From NCBI RefSeq assembly GCF_004684905.1, contig NZ_SRJC01000006.1:1-64000 (forward strand): DNA of 64,000 nt, read 5' to 3'. This document shows, one piece after another, positions 38,081 through 45,857 of this stretch. The notes under the pieces are model-generated. The model was not told the DNA's origin and did no database searches. It worked only from the letters and a program-made list of their open reading frames with translations. Made by a program: the position numbers and the translations under genes. The DNA comes from Halobacillus salinus (lineage in GTDB: Bacteria; Bacillota; Bacilli; Bacillales; Halobacillaceae). Positions within the stretch are counted from its first letter, which is position 1. Each line of letters begins with the position of its first letter.

Positions 38081-39688
38081 TTATTGGAAAAAGGTTTCGA
38101 GCTTTCTCATCGTTTGGCTTACATCGGCCGCTGTGTCGTGAAAAGCGACGTGACCGTCTGGGCGCACAAGAAGCGTGTGCCCTTCCTTCATGCCGACGTT
38201 TTGATTCAAGTGACGGTGAACATCGTAAATGATCGGAAGTTTTTCCTGACCGAGTGCGACCGTTCCGCCTTTTGCTACAAGAAAGACCTTGATCAAATCA
38301 GGGTAATCCTCCTCTATTTTTTTCGAAAGGAGAAAGGCATAGTCGGTCAAGTCATCGTTCTCAGCATCGGTGTAGATCAGACACAGATGACCATGTCGTT
38401 CGATAAGGGGGTAGAGTCGTTCGTCTGTCGTACCATCAAAGAACAGCAAGTGATCCGGTAAGCGGCGACCTGCTTGGAGAGCTTTTCTAGAGAGGGACGG
38501 GTCCTTCAAAGACTTATTGCGTTCTGCGTCTTCATACTCGTTATAAATATTCGATAAGTGATTCGCGATCCGGTTCTGCACCCAGTTCTGTGTCAGCGCC
38601 GCTTTCCCTGTCCAGTTGCGGATCTTTCCTTGGGCACCTTCCAGGTTGGCTACTTTCAACATACGAGACGTTTCTTTCAATACATCTTTCCCGAGCGGCC
38701 AGCGTTCTTCATGATAACTATCCAAGAACGGATCCCCTGCTATCCCTTTGAGTACGACGCTAAGTTTCCAGGCGATGTTCATTGCATCCTGCAGCCCGAG
38801 GTTCATGCCCTGGCCACCCATCGGATTGTGCACGTGTGCTGCATCGCCGATGAAGAACACAGGTCCTTTTCGGTAATTCGGAACCTGCCTATGGGACGTC
38901 CCGAAATTCGAGAGCCACTTCGGATCCGCGATAGTAAAAGGGTCTTCCAGAATAGTACGGACACTCTCCTGCATTTCTTCAAATGTCGGCTTATCTTTGT
39001 GAGGCTCATTTTGCTTCGAACGATCCAGCCCGACCACTCGGTAACTCCCATCTTTGTATGGGAAAATGCCAAGGGCGCCGCGGTCGTTGATGTGCATATT
39101 GATGAACACTTCATTCAATTCCGGAATCTCTACATCTCCGAGAAAAAAGGTGTATCCTTCATCTTGACCTTCGAACGGAACATCAAACGCTTCACGAACC
39201 GGACTATGTGCACCGTCGCAGGCGAGTAAATAACGCGCCTGGTATTCTTCTTTTCCCGTCCTCACATACACGCCGTCTTCTGTTTCCCTTACCTCCAGCA
39301 TTTCCTCTTCTCGCTTCACTTTGCCACCGAGAGACTCCAAATGCTCTTCCAAAATCCGTTCCGTATCACTTTGGGGAACGATCAGCATATACGGATAGCG
39401 GCTTTCAATATGATAAAGCTCGACAAGGGAAGGATTCTCTCCACCAAGATGAAGCTTCGCACCAGGGCCAGGATATCCTTGTTTGAGAAAAGGCTTGTGA
39501 ACTCCGAGCAGTTCAAAAAGCTCAAGGCTGCGCGCCTGGATTCCGAGGGCTTTCGAAAGTTGGGAAGGTTCTGCCCTTTTCTCTAAACAGATGAAGTCTA
39601 CTCCTTGTTTTTGCAGCATATTGGCTGCCATCAGCCCGGCAGGTCCAGCGCCGATAATCAGTACATCAGTTTCTATCACGGAAGTCAT
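38081..39688 (-). CDS. FAD-dependent aromatic-ring monooxygenase
   Basis: A 535-residue group A flavoprotein hydroxylase. The dinucleotide-binding motif is DVLIIGAGPAGLMAANML, the DG motif is LACDGAHSPVREAF, and the second FAD motif is PVFFIGDAAHVHNPMGGQGM followed by NLGLQDAMN. The C-terminal thioredoxin-like domain of the PheA/TfdB type is present. Such enzymes hydroxylate phenols or polyketides with NAD(P)H; substrate unknown. The frame opens at 39736, but AAAGGAGC before the ATG at 39688 and the start of the Rossmann strand decide. A LysR gene follows downstream. Confidence 0.9.
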   Translation of the reverse strand: MTSVIETDVLIIGAGPAGLMAANMLQKQGVDFICLEKRAEPSQLSKALGIQARSLELFELLGVHKPFLKQGYPGPGAKLHLGGENPSLVELYHIESRYPYMLIVPQSDTERILEEHLESLGGKVKREEEMLEVRETEDGVYVRTGKEEYQARYLLACDGAHSPVREAFDVPFEGQDEGYTFFLGDVEIPELNEVFINMHINDRGALGIFPYKDGSYRVVGLDRSKQNEPHKDKPTFEEMQESVRTILEDPFTIADPKWLSNFGTSHRQVPNYRKGPVFFIGDAAHVHNPMGGQGMNLGLQDAMNIAWKLSVVLKGIAGDPFLDSYHEERWPLGKDVLKETSRMLKVANLEGAQGKIRNWTGKAALTQNWVQNRIANHLSNIYNEYEDAERNKSLKDPSLSRKALQAGRRLPDHLLFFDGTTDERLYPLIERHGHLCLIYTDAENDDLTDYAFLLSKKIEEDYPDLIKVFLVAKGGTVALGQEKLPIIYDVHRHLNQNVGMKEGHTLLVRPDGHVAFHDTAADVSQTMRKLETFFQ

Positions 39689-39721
39689 GAGCCGTGCTCC
39701 TTTCCATATGATGTCTAATCG

Positions 39722-39740
39722 ATCATTACCTATCATTACC
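39722..39740. promoter_or_regulatory. Direct repeat ATCATTACC upstream of the monooxygenase gene
   Basis: ATCATTACC occurs at 39722-39730 and 39732-39740, 10 bp apart, about one turn of DNA. A candidate regulator site by position only. Confidence 0.35.
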
Positions 39741-39833
39741 CGTCCTTATGGATTTACCCTGATTAGCTATCTTAAAGCATAGGTCAACCTATTCATTCGC
39801 TTTACTCCATTTTACCCAAACTTAAGGATGAGC

Positions 39834-39858
39834 GGTTAAATTCCCAGCATTAGGGAAT
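39834..39858 (+). promoter_or_regulatory. Possible sigma-B promoter of the YflT-type gene
   Basis: GGTTAA (39834-39839) and GGGAAT (39853-39858) are 13 bp apart, close to the sigma-B pattern GTTTAA-N12-14-GGGTAT. The gene downstream is of a general-stress family, which supports the reading. Confidence 0.5.
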
Positions 39859-39894
39859 GGAAGGGTTGAGCAATTATTTAAAGGAGGACATATG

Positions 39895-40605
39895 ATGGGA
39901 AATAAAATTATCGGCGGCGTATTTTCGAAAGTGGGACAGGCAGAAAGGGCGATAACAGAACTACAGCATCACGGTTATGGATCGAATGACATTTCCGTTT
40001 TTGCCAAGGACAAGAGTAAAGTGAGCGTCTTGGAAGACGAAATGGATACATCCGTCACTTCTAATAAAAGTAGCCGTGGTAAGAATGCAGGAAAAGGGGC
40101 AGGATTAGGAGCCGTTTCAGGAGGTGCACTAGGCGGAATCGGCGGGCTCATTGCTGGTTTAGGACTCCTCGCCATCCCCGGAATCGGCCAGATCGCAGCA
40201 GCTGGTCCAATCGCTGCGGCTCTCACCGGCGCGGGCATAGGAGCAGGCGGCGGCGGTATTGTCGGGGCACTTGTCGGAGCCGGCATGCCGGAGCATGAAG
40301 CACAGCATTACGAAAATCACCTGAAGAACGGGAAGATCATCGTCATCGTAGAAGCAACAGAAAAATTGAAAGACAAAGTCTATCAAACCTTCCTCTCCAA
40401 CCATACGGAAAACCAGTCGATGTATCCGGAAAATTATCAAAGCACTTCTCAACATACGAATTCCACAAATGCTGAACAACACAAAGAATCCCCTAGTTTG
40501 AAAGATAAAACCTATTCTAAACTTATGAACGAAAACTCGGACCGAAAAGAGACAAGAACACGTTCTAGAAGAGCAGAGGTACACGAGTCGAATAAACGAT
40601 TATAA
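39895..40605 (+). CDS. General stress protein with YflT-like domain and glycine-rich core
   Basis: A 236-residue protein. The N-terminal part (IGGVFSKVGQAERAITELQH then YGSNDISVFAKDKSKV) is the heat-induced YflT domain. The centre is a Gly/Ala-rich hydrophobic stretch (GGALGGIGGLIAGLGLLAIP, then GAGIGAGGGGIVGALVGAGMP), likely membrane-inserting, followed by PEHEAQHYENHLKNGKIIVIVEA. The last 70 residues are polar and probably disordered. AAAGGAGG precedes two ATGs; the second is at better spacing. Similar proteins are induced by general stress in Bacillus; molecular role unknown. Confidence 0.82.
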   Translation: MGNKIIGGVFSKVGQAERAITELQHHGYGSNDISVFAKDKSKVSVLEDEMDTSVTSNKSSRGKNAGKGAGLGAVSGGALGGIGGLIAGLGLLAIPGIGQIAAAGPIAAALTGAGIGAGGGGIVGALVGAGMPEHEAQHYENHLKNGKIIVIVEATEKLKDKVYQTFLSNHTENQSMYPENYQSTSQHTNSTNAEQHKESPSLKDKTYSKLMNENSDRKETRTRSRRAEVHESNKRL

Positions 40606-40768
40606 ATAGAAAAGCCTGTTCATTGAGTAGTTTTTTCAAGTTGTTGAAAAAACGGAGAACGATTTTCTTATGAACAGAGTGTTTTAGTAGGCTGGAAAGC
40701 AACTCACTTTCTGCGCCACCTATTGAGGTTTCTGAAATCAGATCCTGCTATACATGATATATAATCTC

Positions 40769-40938
40769 AAGAGGTTCACACTTATTTTAGATAAGGTGTT
40801 GGAGAAACGGGTAGACTCCTGCAGGACCGGAGTACAGCGTGAGACCCCACAGAGACCGAAGGGAGCGAGGAGGCTCACCGGACGCCTGCGGAAAGCGGAC
40901 CGTTTCTCCAACACCGCTTTCTACATATAGAAGAACCG
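40769..40938. repeat. Bacillaceae palindromic repeat element, copy 2
   Basis: A 170-bp homologue of 4015-4186, in the same orientation. Outer arms are GGTGTTGGAGAAACGG and CCGTTTCTCCAACACC, and the core has GTGAGACCCCAC, GGGAGCGAGGAGGCT and GACGCCTGCGGAAAGCGG. The rest of the gap (40606-40768) shows only a short TTTTTTCAA/TTGAAAAAA hairpin near 40635-40660 and no ORF. Confidence 0.85.
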
Positions 40939-40958
40939 AAGGAATTTTCTCGAAACAC

Positions 40959-40993
40959 TAAAAAAGCCTGCTCTTCGTGAGCAGGCTTTTTTC
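40959..40993 (-). terminator. Terminator of the prs paralogue
   Basis: AAAAAAGCCTGCTC-TTC-GTGAGCAGGCTTTTTT is symmetric, with a T-run on both strands, directly after the stop codon of the minus-strand gene. Confidence 0.9.
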
Positions 40994-40994
40994 C

Positions 40995-41939
40995 TTAATC
41001 GAACAGTTCGCTGACCGACTGATCCTGTTGAATACGCATCAACGCATCCGCAATCAACGGCGCAACAGACAGTTGCTTCATCTTAGCAATATTCTTCTCG
41101 TCTGGAAGTAGAATCGAGTTCGTTACAACCAGCTCTTTGATCGGGGAGTCCTCGACCTTCTGTACAGCAGGCTCTGACAAGACAGCATGCGTACCACAAG
41201 CATAAATATCTTTCACACCATTCTCAATCAACGTCGAAGCAGCTTGGACAATCGTTTCAGCCGTATCGATCATATCGTCGACAATGATAACGTTCTTTCC
41301 TTCAACCGAACCGACGACGTTCATCACTTCCGGCATGTTCGGTTCCGGCTCACGCTTATCGACAAAGGCAATCGGCACATCAAGGATGTTCGCCATCCGT
41401 CTAGCGCGACGCAGGCCACTTGTCGCTGGTGCGACAACAACGACATCTTCTAGTTGCTGCTGTTGGTAGTGCTCCGCAAGAATAGGAATCCCTAGCAGCT
41501 GGTCGACAGGAACGTTGAAGAATCCTTGGATTTGAGGCGCATGCAGGTCAAGCGTGATGACACGGTCGATGCCCGCTTTTTCTAACAAGTTCGCCATCAA
41601 CTTCGCTGTAATCGGCTCTCTAGAGCGAGCTTTACGGTCTTGACGGGCGTAGCCGTAATATGGAATAACAACGTTGATGGTTCTTGCTGAGGCACGCTTA
41701 AGCGCGTCAATCATGATCAGCAATTCCATGACGTGATCATTTACAGGCTGTGCTGTCGACTGGATGATGTAAATATCGTCCCCACGTACACTTTCTTCAA
41801 TGCCAATTTGCACTTCTCCATCGCTGAATCGAACGACTTTGCTTTTCCCGATCGGCATGCCTAAGATCTCTGCGATCTCACTTGCCAATGGCTCGTTCGA
41901 ATTTAAAGTAAATAACTTCATCTCTGACTCATTATTCAA
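40995..41939 (-). CDS. prs: Ribose-phosphate pyrophosphokinase paralogue with altered active site
   Basis: A 314-residue PRPP synthetase aligning end to end with B. subtilis Prs. Intact parts include [33 protein letters not shown] and the Lys-Arg of the flexible loop (VDKREPEPN). Two key sites differ: the usual PDHGG is PATSG (residues 171-175), and the ribose-5-phosphate loop DDxxDTAGT reads [10 protein letters not shown] with Glu228 for Gly. It is alone rather than in the usual glmU neighbourhood, so a second prs elsewhere is likely. TTG at 41939, 8 nt after GGGAGGG, is the start. Activity may be changed or lost. Confidence 0.85.
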   Translation of the reverse strand: MNNESEMKLFTLNSNEPLASEIAEILGMPIGKSKVVRFSDGEVQIGIEESVRGDDIYIIQSTAQPVNDHVMELLIMIDALKRASARTINVVIPYYGYARQDRKARSREPITAKLMANLLEKAGIDRVITLDLHAPQIQGFFNVPVDQLLGIPILAEHYQQQQLEDVVVVAPATSGLRRARRMANILDVPIAFVDKREPEPNMPEVMNVVGSVEGKNVIIVDDMIDTAETIVQAASTLIENGVKDIYACGTHAVLSEPAVQKVEDSPIKELVVTNSILLPDEKNIAKMKQLSVAPLIADALMRIQQDQSVSELFD

Positions 41940-42032
41940 TATCGGACCCTCCCAATCATATCTGGACTCATTATATCACTAATCGGAAGGAAGATTCATG
42001 CTCTTTGCTATCAAGAATTTCAGGTACTATGC

Positions 42033-42072
42033 AAAAAAAAGCAGCCTGCTTCCTTCAGCAGACTGCCTCTTA
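42033..42072 (-). terminator. Terminator of the SDR gene
   Basis: On the minus strand GCAGTCTGCTG-AAG-GAAGCAGGCTGC (near) is followed by eight T. Confidence 0.8.
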
Positions 42073-42076
42073 CGTT

Positions 42077-42727
42077 TTATAGTGATTTCAGTGCATCTTC
42101 AATGGATGTCGATCCACTGACAACTTGGAACTCTTTACCTGTTGTTGATTTATTCTTCAACGTCTCAAGTAGGACGCGTGCCACGTCTTCCCGTGCGATT
42201 TCCCCACGCGCGACGGTTTCTGCCGCTTCCACTTTGCCGTTGCCCTCATCATTGGTAAGACCACCAGGGTGTACGATTGTGTAATCAAGATCCGTTCTTC
42301 TCAACCAATCGTCTGCATAGTGTTTCGCGGCAACATACGGCGCAAAGGATTCAGGTGCGGATTGAATCGCTTCCCTTGTCGTATCGAAGGAGCTGACCAT
42401 TACGTATCGTTTTACCCCTTTGGACTTCGCTGCTTCAATCGTCTTCACAGCAGCATCCAAGTCGATCATCATCGTCTTATCCGGTCCTGTATTCGGTCCA
42501 GATCCAGCCGTGAACACGACCGCATCGACACCATCAAAAGCCTTCGCCACGTTCTCCGGATCGTCCTCAAGATCAACAATTACAGGCTCTGCTCCGAGAT
42601 CCTTGAAATAAGAAGCTTGCTCTTCTTTCCGGATCATCGCTTTTGCTTCCATGTCATCCGTTTCTTGAATGAACTTCACTAAATGCTTCCCAACTTGTCC
42701 ATTTGCTCCAACAACTAGTACTTTCAT
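42077..42727 (-). CDS. Atypical short-chain NAD(P)-binding oxidoreductase (YhfK-like)
   Basis: A 216-residue SDR_a5-type protein. The nucleotide-binding motif is KVLVVGANGQVGKHLVKF (G-x-N-G-x-x-G). GVDAVVFTAGSGPNTGPDKTMMIDLDAA and YVMVSSFDTTRE match the YhfK/YwnB group, with FAPYVAAKHYADDWLR as the Tyr-x-x-x-Lys region. It may act as a reductase or redox sensor; function is not settled in relatives. AAAGGATG places the ATG at 42727 as start. Transcribed alone, with its own terminator. Confidence 0.88.
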   Translation of the reverse strand: MKVLVVGANGQVGKHLVKFIQETDDMEAKAMIRKEEQASYFKDLGAEPVIVDLEDDPENVAKAFDGVDAVVFTAGSGPNTGPDKTMMIDLDAAVKTIEAAKSKGVKRYVMVSSFDTTREAIQSAPESFAPYVAAKHYADDWLRRTDLDYTIVHPGGLTNDEGNGKVEAAETVARGEIAREDVARVLLETLKNKSTTGKEFQVVSGSTSIEDALKSL

Positions 42728-42854
42728 TCCGATCATCCTTTCTATAGTAAAACGAAGTTACTTTCCTAATCACTCCTATATATGTAACCAAAAAGGAGCA
42801 GAAAAAAACATTTCGAGTGTAGAAAGAACGGTTGGATGCTCTATTTGAATCGGT

Positions 42855-43199
42855 TTACGTCCGTGCTTCGAGCTCCTCGGACACTTGAACGACCGGCTCA
42901 TCCCAAGGATGGTTCGGATAAATGCCCTCTTCAATCACTTTCCTCAACAGCGCTTCATCACGAGGTATCGAAAACTCGAGACGAATCGAAGCAACATCCG
43001 TTTTCTCACCGATGCCTCCTTCTGTCGGCACCGCATCTTCAGACGGAACGAACTGCTCGACACCAGGCTGCGACTGCCACATGACATTCTTGTAATTACC
43101 GACCTGCAAGGAATCGATCGACAAGACACCTTGCTTCACCTTCTCCAAATTCTCTTCTATAACAAACGTTTTTACACGGTAGATCTCCACTAATTTCAT
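42855..43199 (-). CDS. YqfO/NIF3-like PII-fold protein
   Basis: A 114-residue single-domain protein with the ferredoxin-like (CutA/PII) fold found inserted in YqfO/NIF3 proteins. The signs are an N-terminal strand MKLVEIYRVKTFVIEENLEKVKQ, then GNYKNVMWQSQPGVEQFVPSE and a C-terminal HPWDEPVVQVSE (the HPYEEP motif with W and D). Such stand-alone domains may bind metal or small ligands. AAAGGGTG lies before the ATG. Role here unknown. Confidence 0.75.
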   Translation of the reverse strand: MKLVEIYRVKTFVIEENLEKVKQGVLSIDSLQVGNYKNVMWQSQPGVEQFVPSEDAVPTEGGIGEKTDVASIRLEFSIPRDEALLRKVIEEGIYPNHPWDEPVVQVSEELEART

Positions 43200-43265
43200 A
43201 AAAGTTCACCCTTTCCAAGATGTATCGTAGTTAGTATAACACGCCTCTTGTTTTCTAATATTTTC

Positions 43266-43291
43266 TAGTGTACTATTTAACTAGTACACTA
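43266..43291 (+). promoter_or_regulatory. GntR-type operator and promoter of the ABC/GntR operon
   Basis: TAGTGTACT (43266-43274) and AGTACACTA (43283-43291) form a perfect 9-bp inverted repeat with an 8-bp spacer. A -10 TACTAT overlaps its left arm, 17 bp after TTGTTT. YtrA-like GntR proteins bind such sites, so autoregulation by the second gene of the operon is likely. Confidence 0.75.
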
Positions 43292-43312
43292 ATACATAAA
43301 GGAGAAGAACCG

Positions 43313-44062
43313 ATGAATTCTACTGCTTTTAAAGGACTCTGGAAAAAAGAATGGATCATGATGCGCGGGTATTATGCGACCGTGATGGTGTTCAATATTC
43401 TCTGGCTGCTTTTCGCACCACTCATGATGGAGACAGGTCGCTACATTTCCACGACGAGTGCACTGATGATTGTTCACATGTTCTACATGGCTGGTATGGT
43501 CTTGCACAGTTTCAACAAAGAAGCCGACCATCTCGACATCACACTCCACTCCCCTCGCTCCGGTTTCGGACTGGCGAGTGTGAAAATGTTGCAGTCGATG
43601 ACGTTCTATTTCTTCTCCCTGGCGCTGGTTGTAACGTTCGGCATTTTCACAGCAGGTAGGGAACTGACGCTCGAACTTTCCCAAATATCAGGGCTCTTCA
43701 TCCGAATGTCAGTCTTTCTCTCCGGAATCGGCCTGACGTTTGCGTTCATATTATTCTTGCTTTGGTCACTGCATCAATTGATGAAAAAGTACATCGGGGG
43801 ATTAAGCGTGATCGTCTGCATCGGACTATTTTTTGCCATTACAGGGCTCATCTCTTCCATTCAAGGCAGCAACCTATACGAAACCTTGACTGCCTTCGGA
43901 CCGCAATTCTTCGCCTACGAGCGCGGTGGTCCAGTCGGAATGATCTACTTCGACTTTGGAGTAAAAGCTCTCACAGTTGGAAAAATAGCATTCTTCCTAC
44001 TACTTAATGGCATCTTGCTTTCCCTTGGGATGTGGGTGCTCGATCGAAAGGTTGAAGCGTAG
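43313..44062 (+). CDS. ABC-2 type permease subunit
   Basis: A 249-residue membrane protein with six membrane helices, among them TVMVFNILWLLFAPLMME, FLSGIGLTFAFILFLLWSL and IAFFLLLNGILLSLGMWVLD. The N-terminal LWKKEWIMMRGYY is typical of ABC-2 exporter permeases. The frame opens at 43268; AAAGGAG before ATG at 43313 decides. The next gene begins immediately after the stop, and the ATPase follows, forming a YtrA-type operon. The GntR operator covers the promoter. Cargo unknown; relatives respond to cell-wall-active antibiotics. Confidence 0.82.
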   Translation: MNSTAFKGLWKKEWIMMRGYYATVMVFNILWLLFAPLMMETGRYISTTSALMIVHMFYMAGMVLHSFNKEADHLDITLHSPRSGFGLASVKMLQSMTFYFFSLALVVTFGIFTAGRELTLELSQISGLFIRMSVFLSGIGLTFAFILFLLWSLHQLMKKYIGGLSVIVCIGLFFAITGLISSIQGSNLYETLTAFGPQFFAYERGGPVGMIYFDFGVKALTVGKIAFFLLLNGILLSLGMWVLDRKVEA

Positions 44063-44437
44063 ATGGGTATCGACTTTCAACCAGATAAGCCGATCTACCA
44101 GCAGTTGATTGATCGACTTGCTGGCGAAATCATCAGAGGGTTACGCAAGCCAGGTGACAAACTGCCATCCGTCCGGGAATATGCCGTGGAAACAGGCGTC
44201 AACGCCAATACGATTCAACGTGTCTATAGGAAGATGGAACAAATGAACATTGCCGAATCAAGACGTGGCCAAGGGACTTTTGTAACAGAGGATACAGGGA
44301 AACTTCATGAGCTGAGGGAAAAGATGAAGGAAACGTATATCCATTCGTTCGTTCAAGACATGAGCGATCTCGGGTTCACGTTAGAAGAGATGTCGGAAGG
44401 ATTAGCACATTACCAAGAGGGGGAGCAAGATGATTGA
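44063..44437 (+). CDS. GntR-family regulator (YtrA/YhcF-like)
   Basis: A 124-residue short GntR protein. The winged-helix part is PIYQQLIDRLAGEIIRGLRKPGDKLP followed by SVREYAVETGVNANTIQRVYRKMEQ, with RRGQGTFV as the wing. The C-terminal stretch is only a dimer helix, as in YtrA-type regulators. It starts at the base after the permease stop codon and overlaps the ATPase gene by 8 bp. It most likely binds the inverted repeat before the permease gene and represses the operon. Confidence 0.92.
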   Translation: MGIDFQPDKPIYQQLIDRLAGEIIRGLRKPGDKLPSVREYAVETGVNANTIQRVYRKMEQMNIAESRRGQGTFVTEDTGKLHELREKMKETYIHSFVQDMSDLGFTLEEMSEGLAHYQEGEQDD

Positions 44438-45119
44438 AGCAAGGCAACTGACCAAACGATTTTGGAAAAAGAAAGCAGTAGATGGCATCGATCTACACCT
44501 CGAGCCGGGCCGGATCTATGGCATCATCGGAGAAAACGGTAGCGGAAAATCGACCATAATGAAACTGCTTGCAGGACTGCTGCACCCGTCGAATGGTTCG
44601 ATTTCACTCAACGGAGAACCGGTGACGAGAAAGTCCGCCTCCCAGATCGCTTTCATGACAGACAGCACCCGCTTCTTCCCCTATTTCAAAATCAAAGAGC
44701 TCGTCGACTTTTACGACAGCCAGTTCGAAGACTTCAATAGGGAAAAAGCGTGGGATATCCTTGCCTTTCTGTCGCTTGATGGTGACCAGAAACTTTCCCA
44801 CCTATCAAAAGGAAACCTCGGTCGAGCCAAACTTGCCGTAACAGTCGCACGCGAAGCTCCATACCTTTTACTCGATGAGCCTCTGTCAGGACTCGACCCG
44901 ATGGTACGCGAATCGATCGTCAAAGGCATCATCCAGTTCGTCGACTTCGAGCACCAGTCGCTACTAATCACGACACACGAAATCCGCGACGTCGAACCGC
45001 TCCTAGACGAAGTGATCATCATCCACCAAGGTAAAAAATACGCTCAGCAAAGCGTCGACAACATCCGCACCAACCACCACCTCGACGTCGAAAGCTGGCT
45101 CAAACAGAACATGCAATGA
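44430..45119 (+). CDS. ABC transporter ATP-binding protein
   Basis: A 229-residue ATPase with Walker A GENGSGKST, signature LSKGNLGRAKLAVTVA, Walker B YLLLDEPLSGLDP and switch His in ITTHEIRDVEP. It pairs with the ABC-2 permease two genes upstream, and the GntR gene stands between. The start overlaps the GntR stop by 8 bp. Short for an ABC protein but complete. Confidence 0.92.
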   Translation: MIEARQLTKRFWKKKAVDGIDLHLEPGRIYGIIGENGSGKSTIMKLLAGLLHPSNGSISLNGEPVTRKSASQIAFMTDSTRFFPYFKIKELVDFYDSQFEDFNREKAWDILAFLSLDGDQKLSHLSKGNLGRAKLAVTVAREAPYLLLDEPLSGLDPMVRESIVKGIIQFVDFEHQSLLITTHEIRDVEPLLDEVIIIHQGKKYAQQSVDNIRTNHHLDVESWLKQNMQ

Positions 45120-45147
45120 GGGGACAGGGCATCTGTCCCTTTTTTCT
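45118..45147 (+). terminator. Terminator of the ABC/GntR operon
   Basis: AGGGGACAG-GGCAT-CTGTCCCT is followed by TTTTTT directly after the ATPase stop codon. Confidence 0.85.
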
Positions 45148-45189
45148 TTTTGAGGGATAAGTCTGTGTCGCTCACGAATTCCTTTTTCG

Positions 45190-45385
45190 ACATTTCTTCC
45201 ACAACCAGTGCTCTCTTCGGCGTATTACCTCCTCTTATTCGACCTTTCTACCACAACCAGCACTCCCTTTGGCGGATTACCTCCTCTTATTCGACCTTTC
45301 TACCACAACCAGCGCCCACTTCGGCGTATTACCTCCTCTTATTCGACCGTTCCCCCACAACCAGCCCTTCCTACGTCCAATCACC
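45190..45385. repeat. 52-bp-period intergenic array, locus 5 (tandem, about 3.5 units)
   Basis: CCACAACCAG at 45199, 45251 and 45303, and CCACAACCAG again at 45355, are exactly 52 bp apart. GGCGTATTA or GGCGGATTA (45219, 45271, 45323) is the left arm and TTCGACCTTT the right arm. Units here are more alike than in the other four arrays, so this copy is probably the most recently amplified. Confidence 0.9.
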
Positions 45386-45399
45386 ACCGCTCTCCACAA

Positions 45400-45434
45400 T
45401 AAAAAAAGACGAGACATCAAGTCTCGTCTTCCCC
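45400..45434 (-). terminator. Terminator of the DUF454 gene
   Basis: On the minus strand AAGACGAGACT-TGATG-TCTCGTCTT is followed by seven T. It overlaps the end of the coding region. Confidence 0.85.
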
Positions 45435-45806
45435 TGGCCGGTACGTTTTCGTCAAATAGATCACAACCGTAAAGAAACACGCCCCAAAAATGAAGCCGGC
45501 CCTCAAGAAAAGGTTCGGTGCGATATAAATCGCGGAAAATAAGAACGAGAACCAAATCATGATCAGCACCGATATCTTCGCTTTGATCGGAATACCTCTT
45601 CCAGCCTTGTAATTTCTTATATAAGAGCCGAACCATTTATTCGTCATCAGCCAGTTGTATAACCTGTCTGAGCTACGAACGTAGCAGGCGGCGGTCAGCA
45701 ACAGAAAAGGCGTTGTCGGCACGAGTGGCAGAACAATGCCCAGCACGCCGAGCCCAAGCGATATGCTTCCGATGACGATGAGTAGGATTCTAACAAATGA
45801 ATTCAT
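45417..45806 (-). CDS. DUF454 (YbaN-family) membrane protein
   Basis: A 129-residue inner-membrane protein. The N-terminal helix ends GLGVLGIVLPLVPTTPFLLL, the signature of DUF454, followed by SSDRLYNWLMTNKWFGSYIRNYKAGRGIP, which is also conserved. Two more helices follow. In other bacteria the gene is often near heme or iron functions, but no function is settled. ATG at 45806, behind GGAGAGATC, is chosen over the frame start at 45845. Confidence 0.9.
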   Translation of the reverse strand: MNSFVRILLIVIGSISLGLGVLGIVLPLVPTTPFLLLTAACYVRSSDRLYNWLMTNKWFGSYIRNYKAGRGIPIKAKISVLIMIWFSFLFSAIYIAPNLFLRAGFIFGACFFTVVIYLTKTYRPGEDET

Positions 45807-45857
45807 GCTTGATCTCTCCAACACAACTTGTCTTTCCATTAGCATATCACTACACCG

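Noticed and set aside
45199-45374. CRISPR array
   Set aside because: The period is regular, but there is no constant repeat alternating with unrelated spacers, units drift along their whole length, and no cas gene is near.
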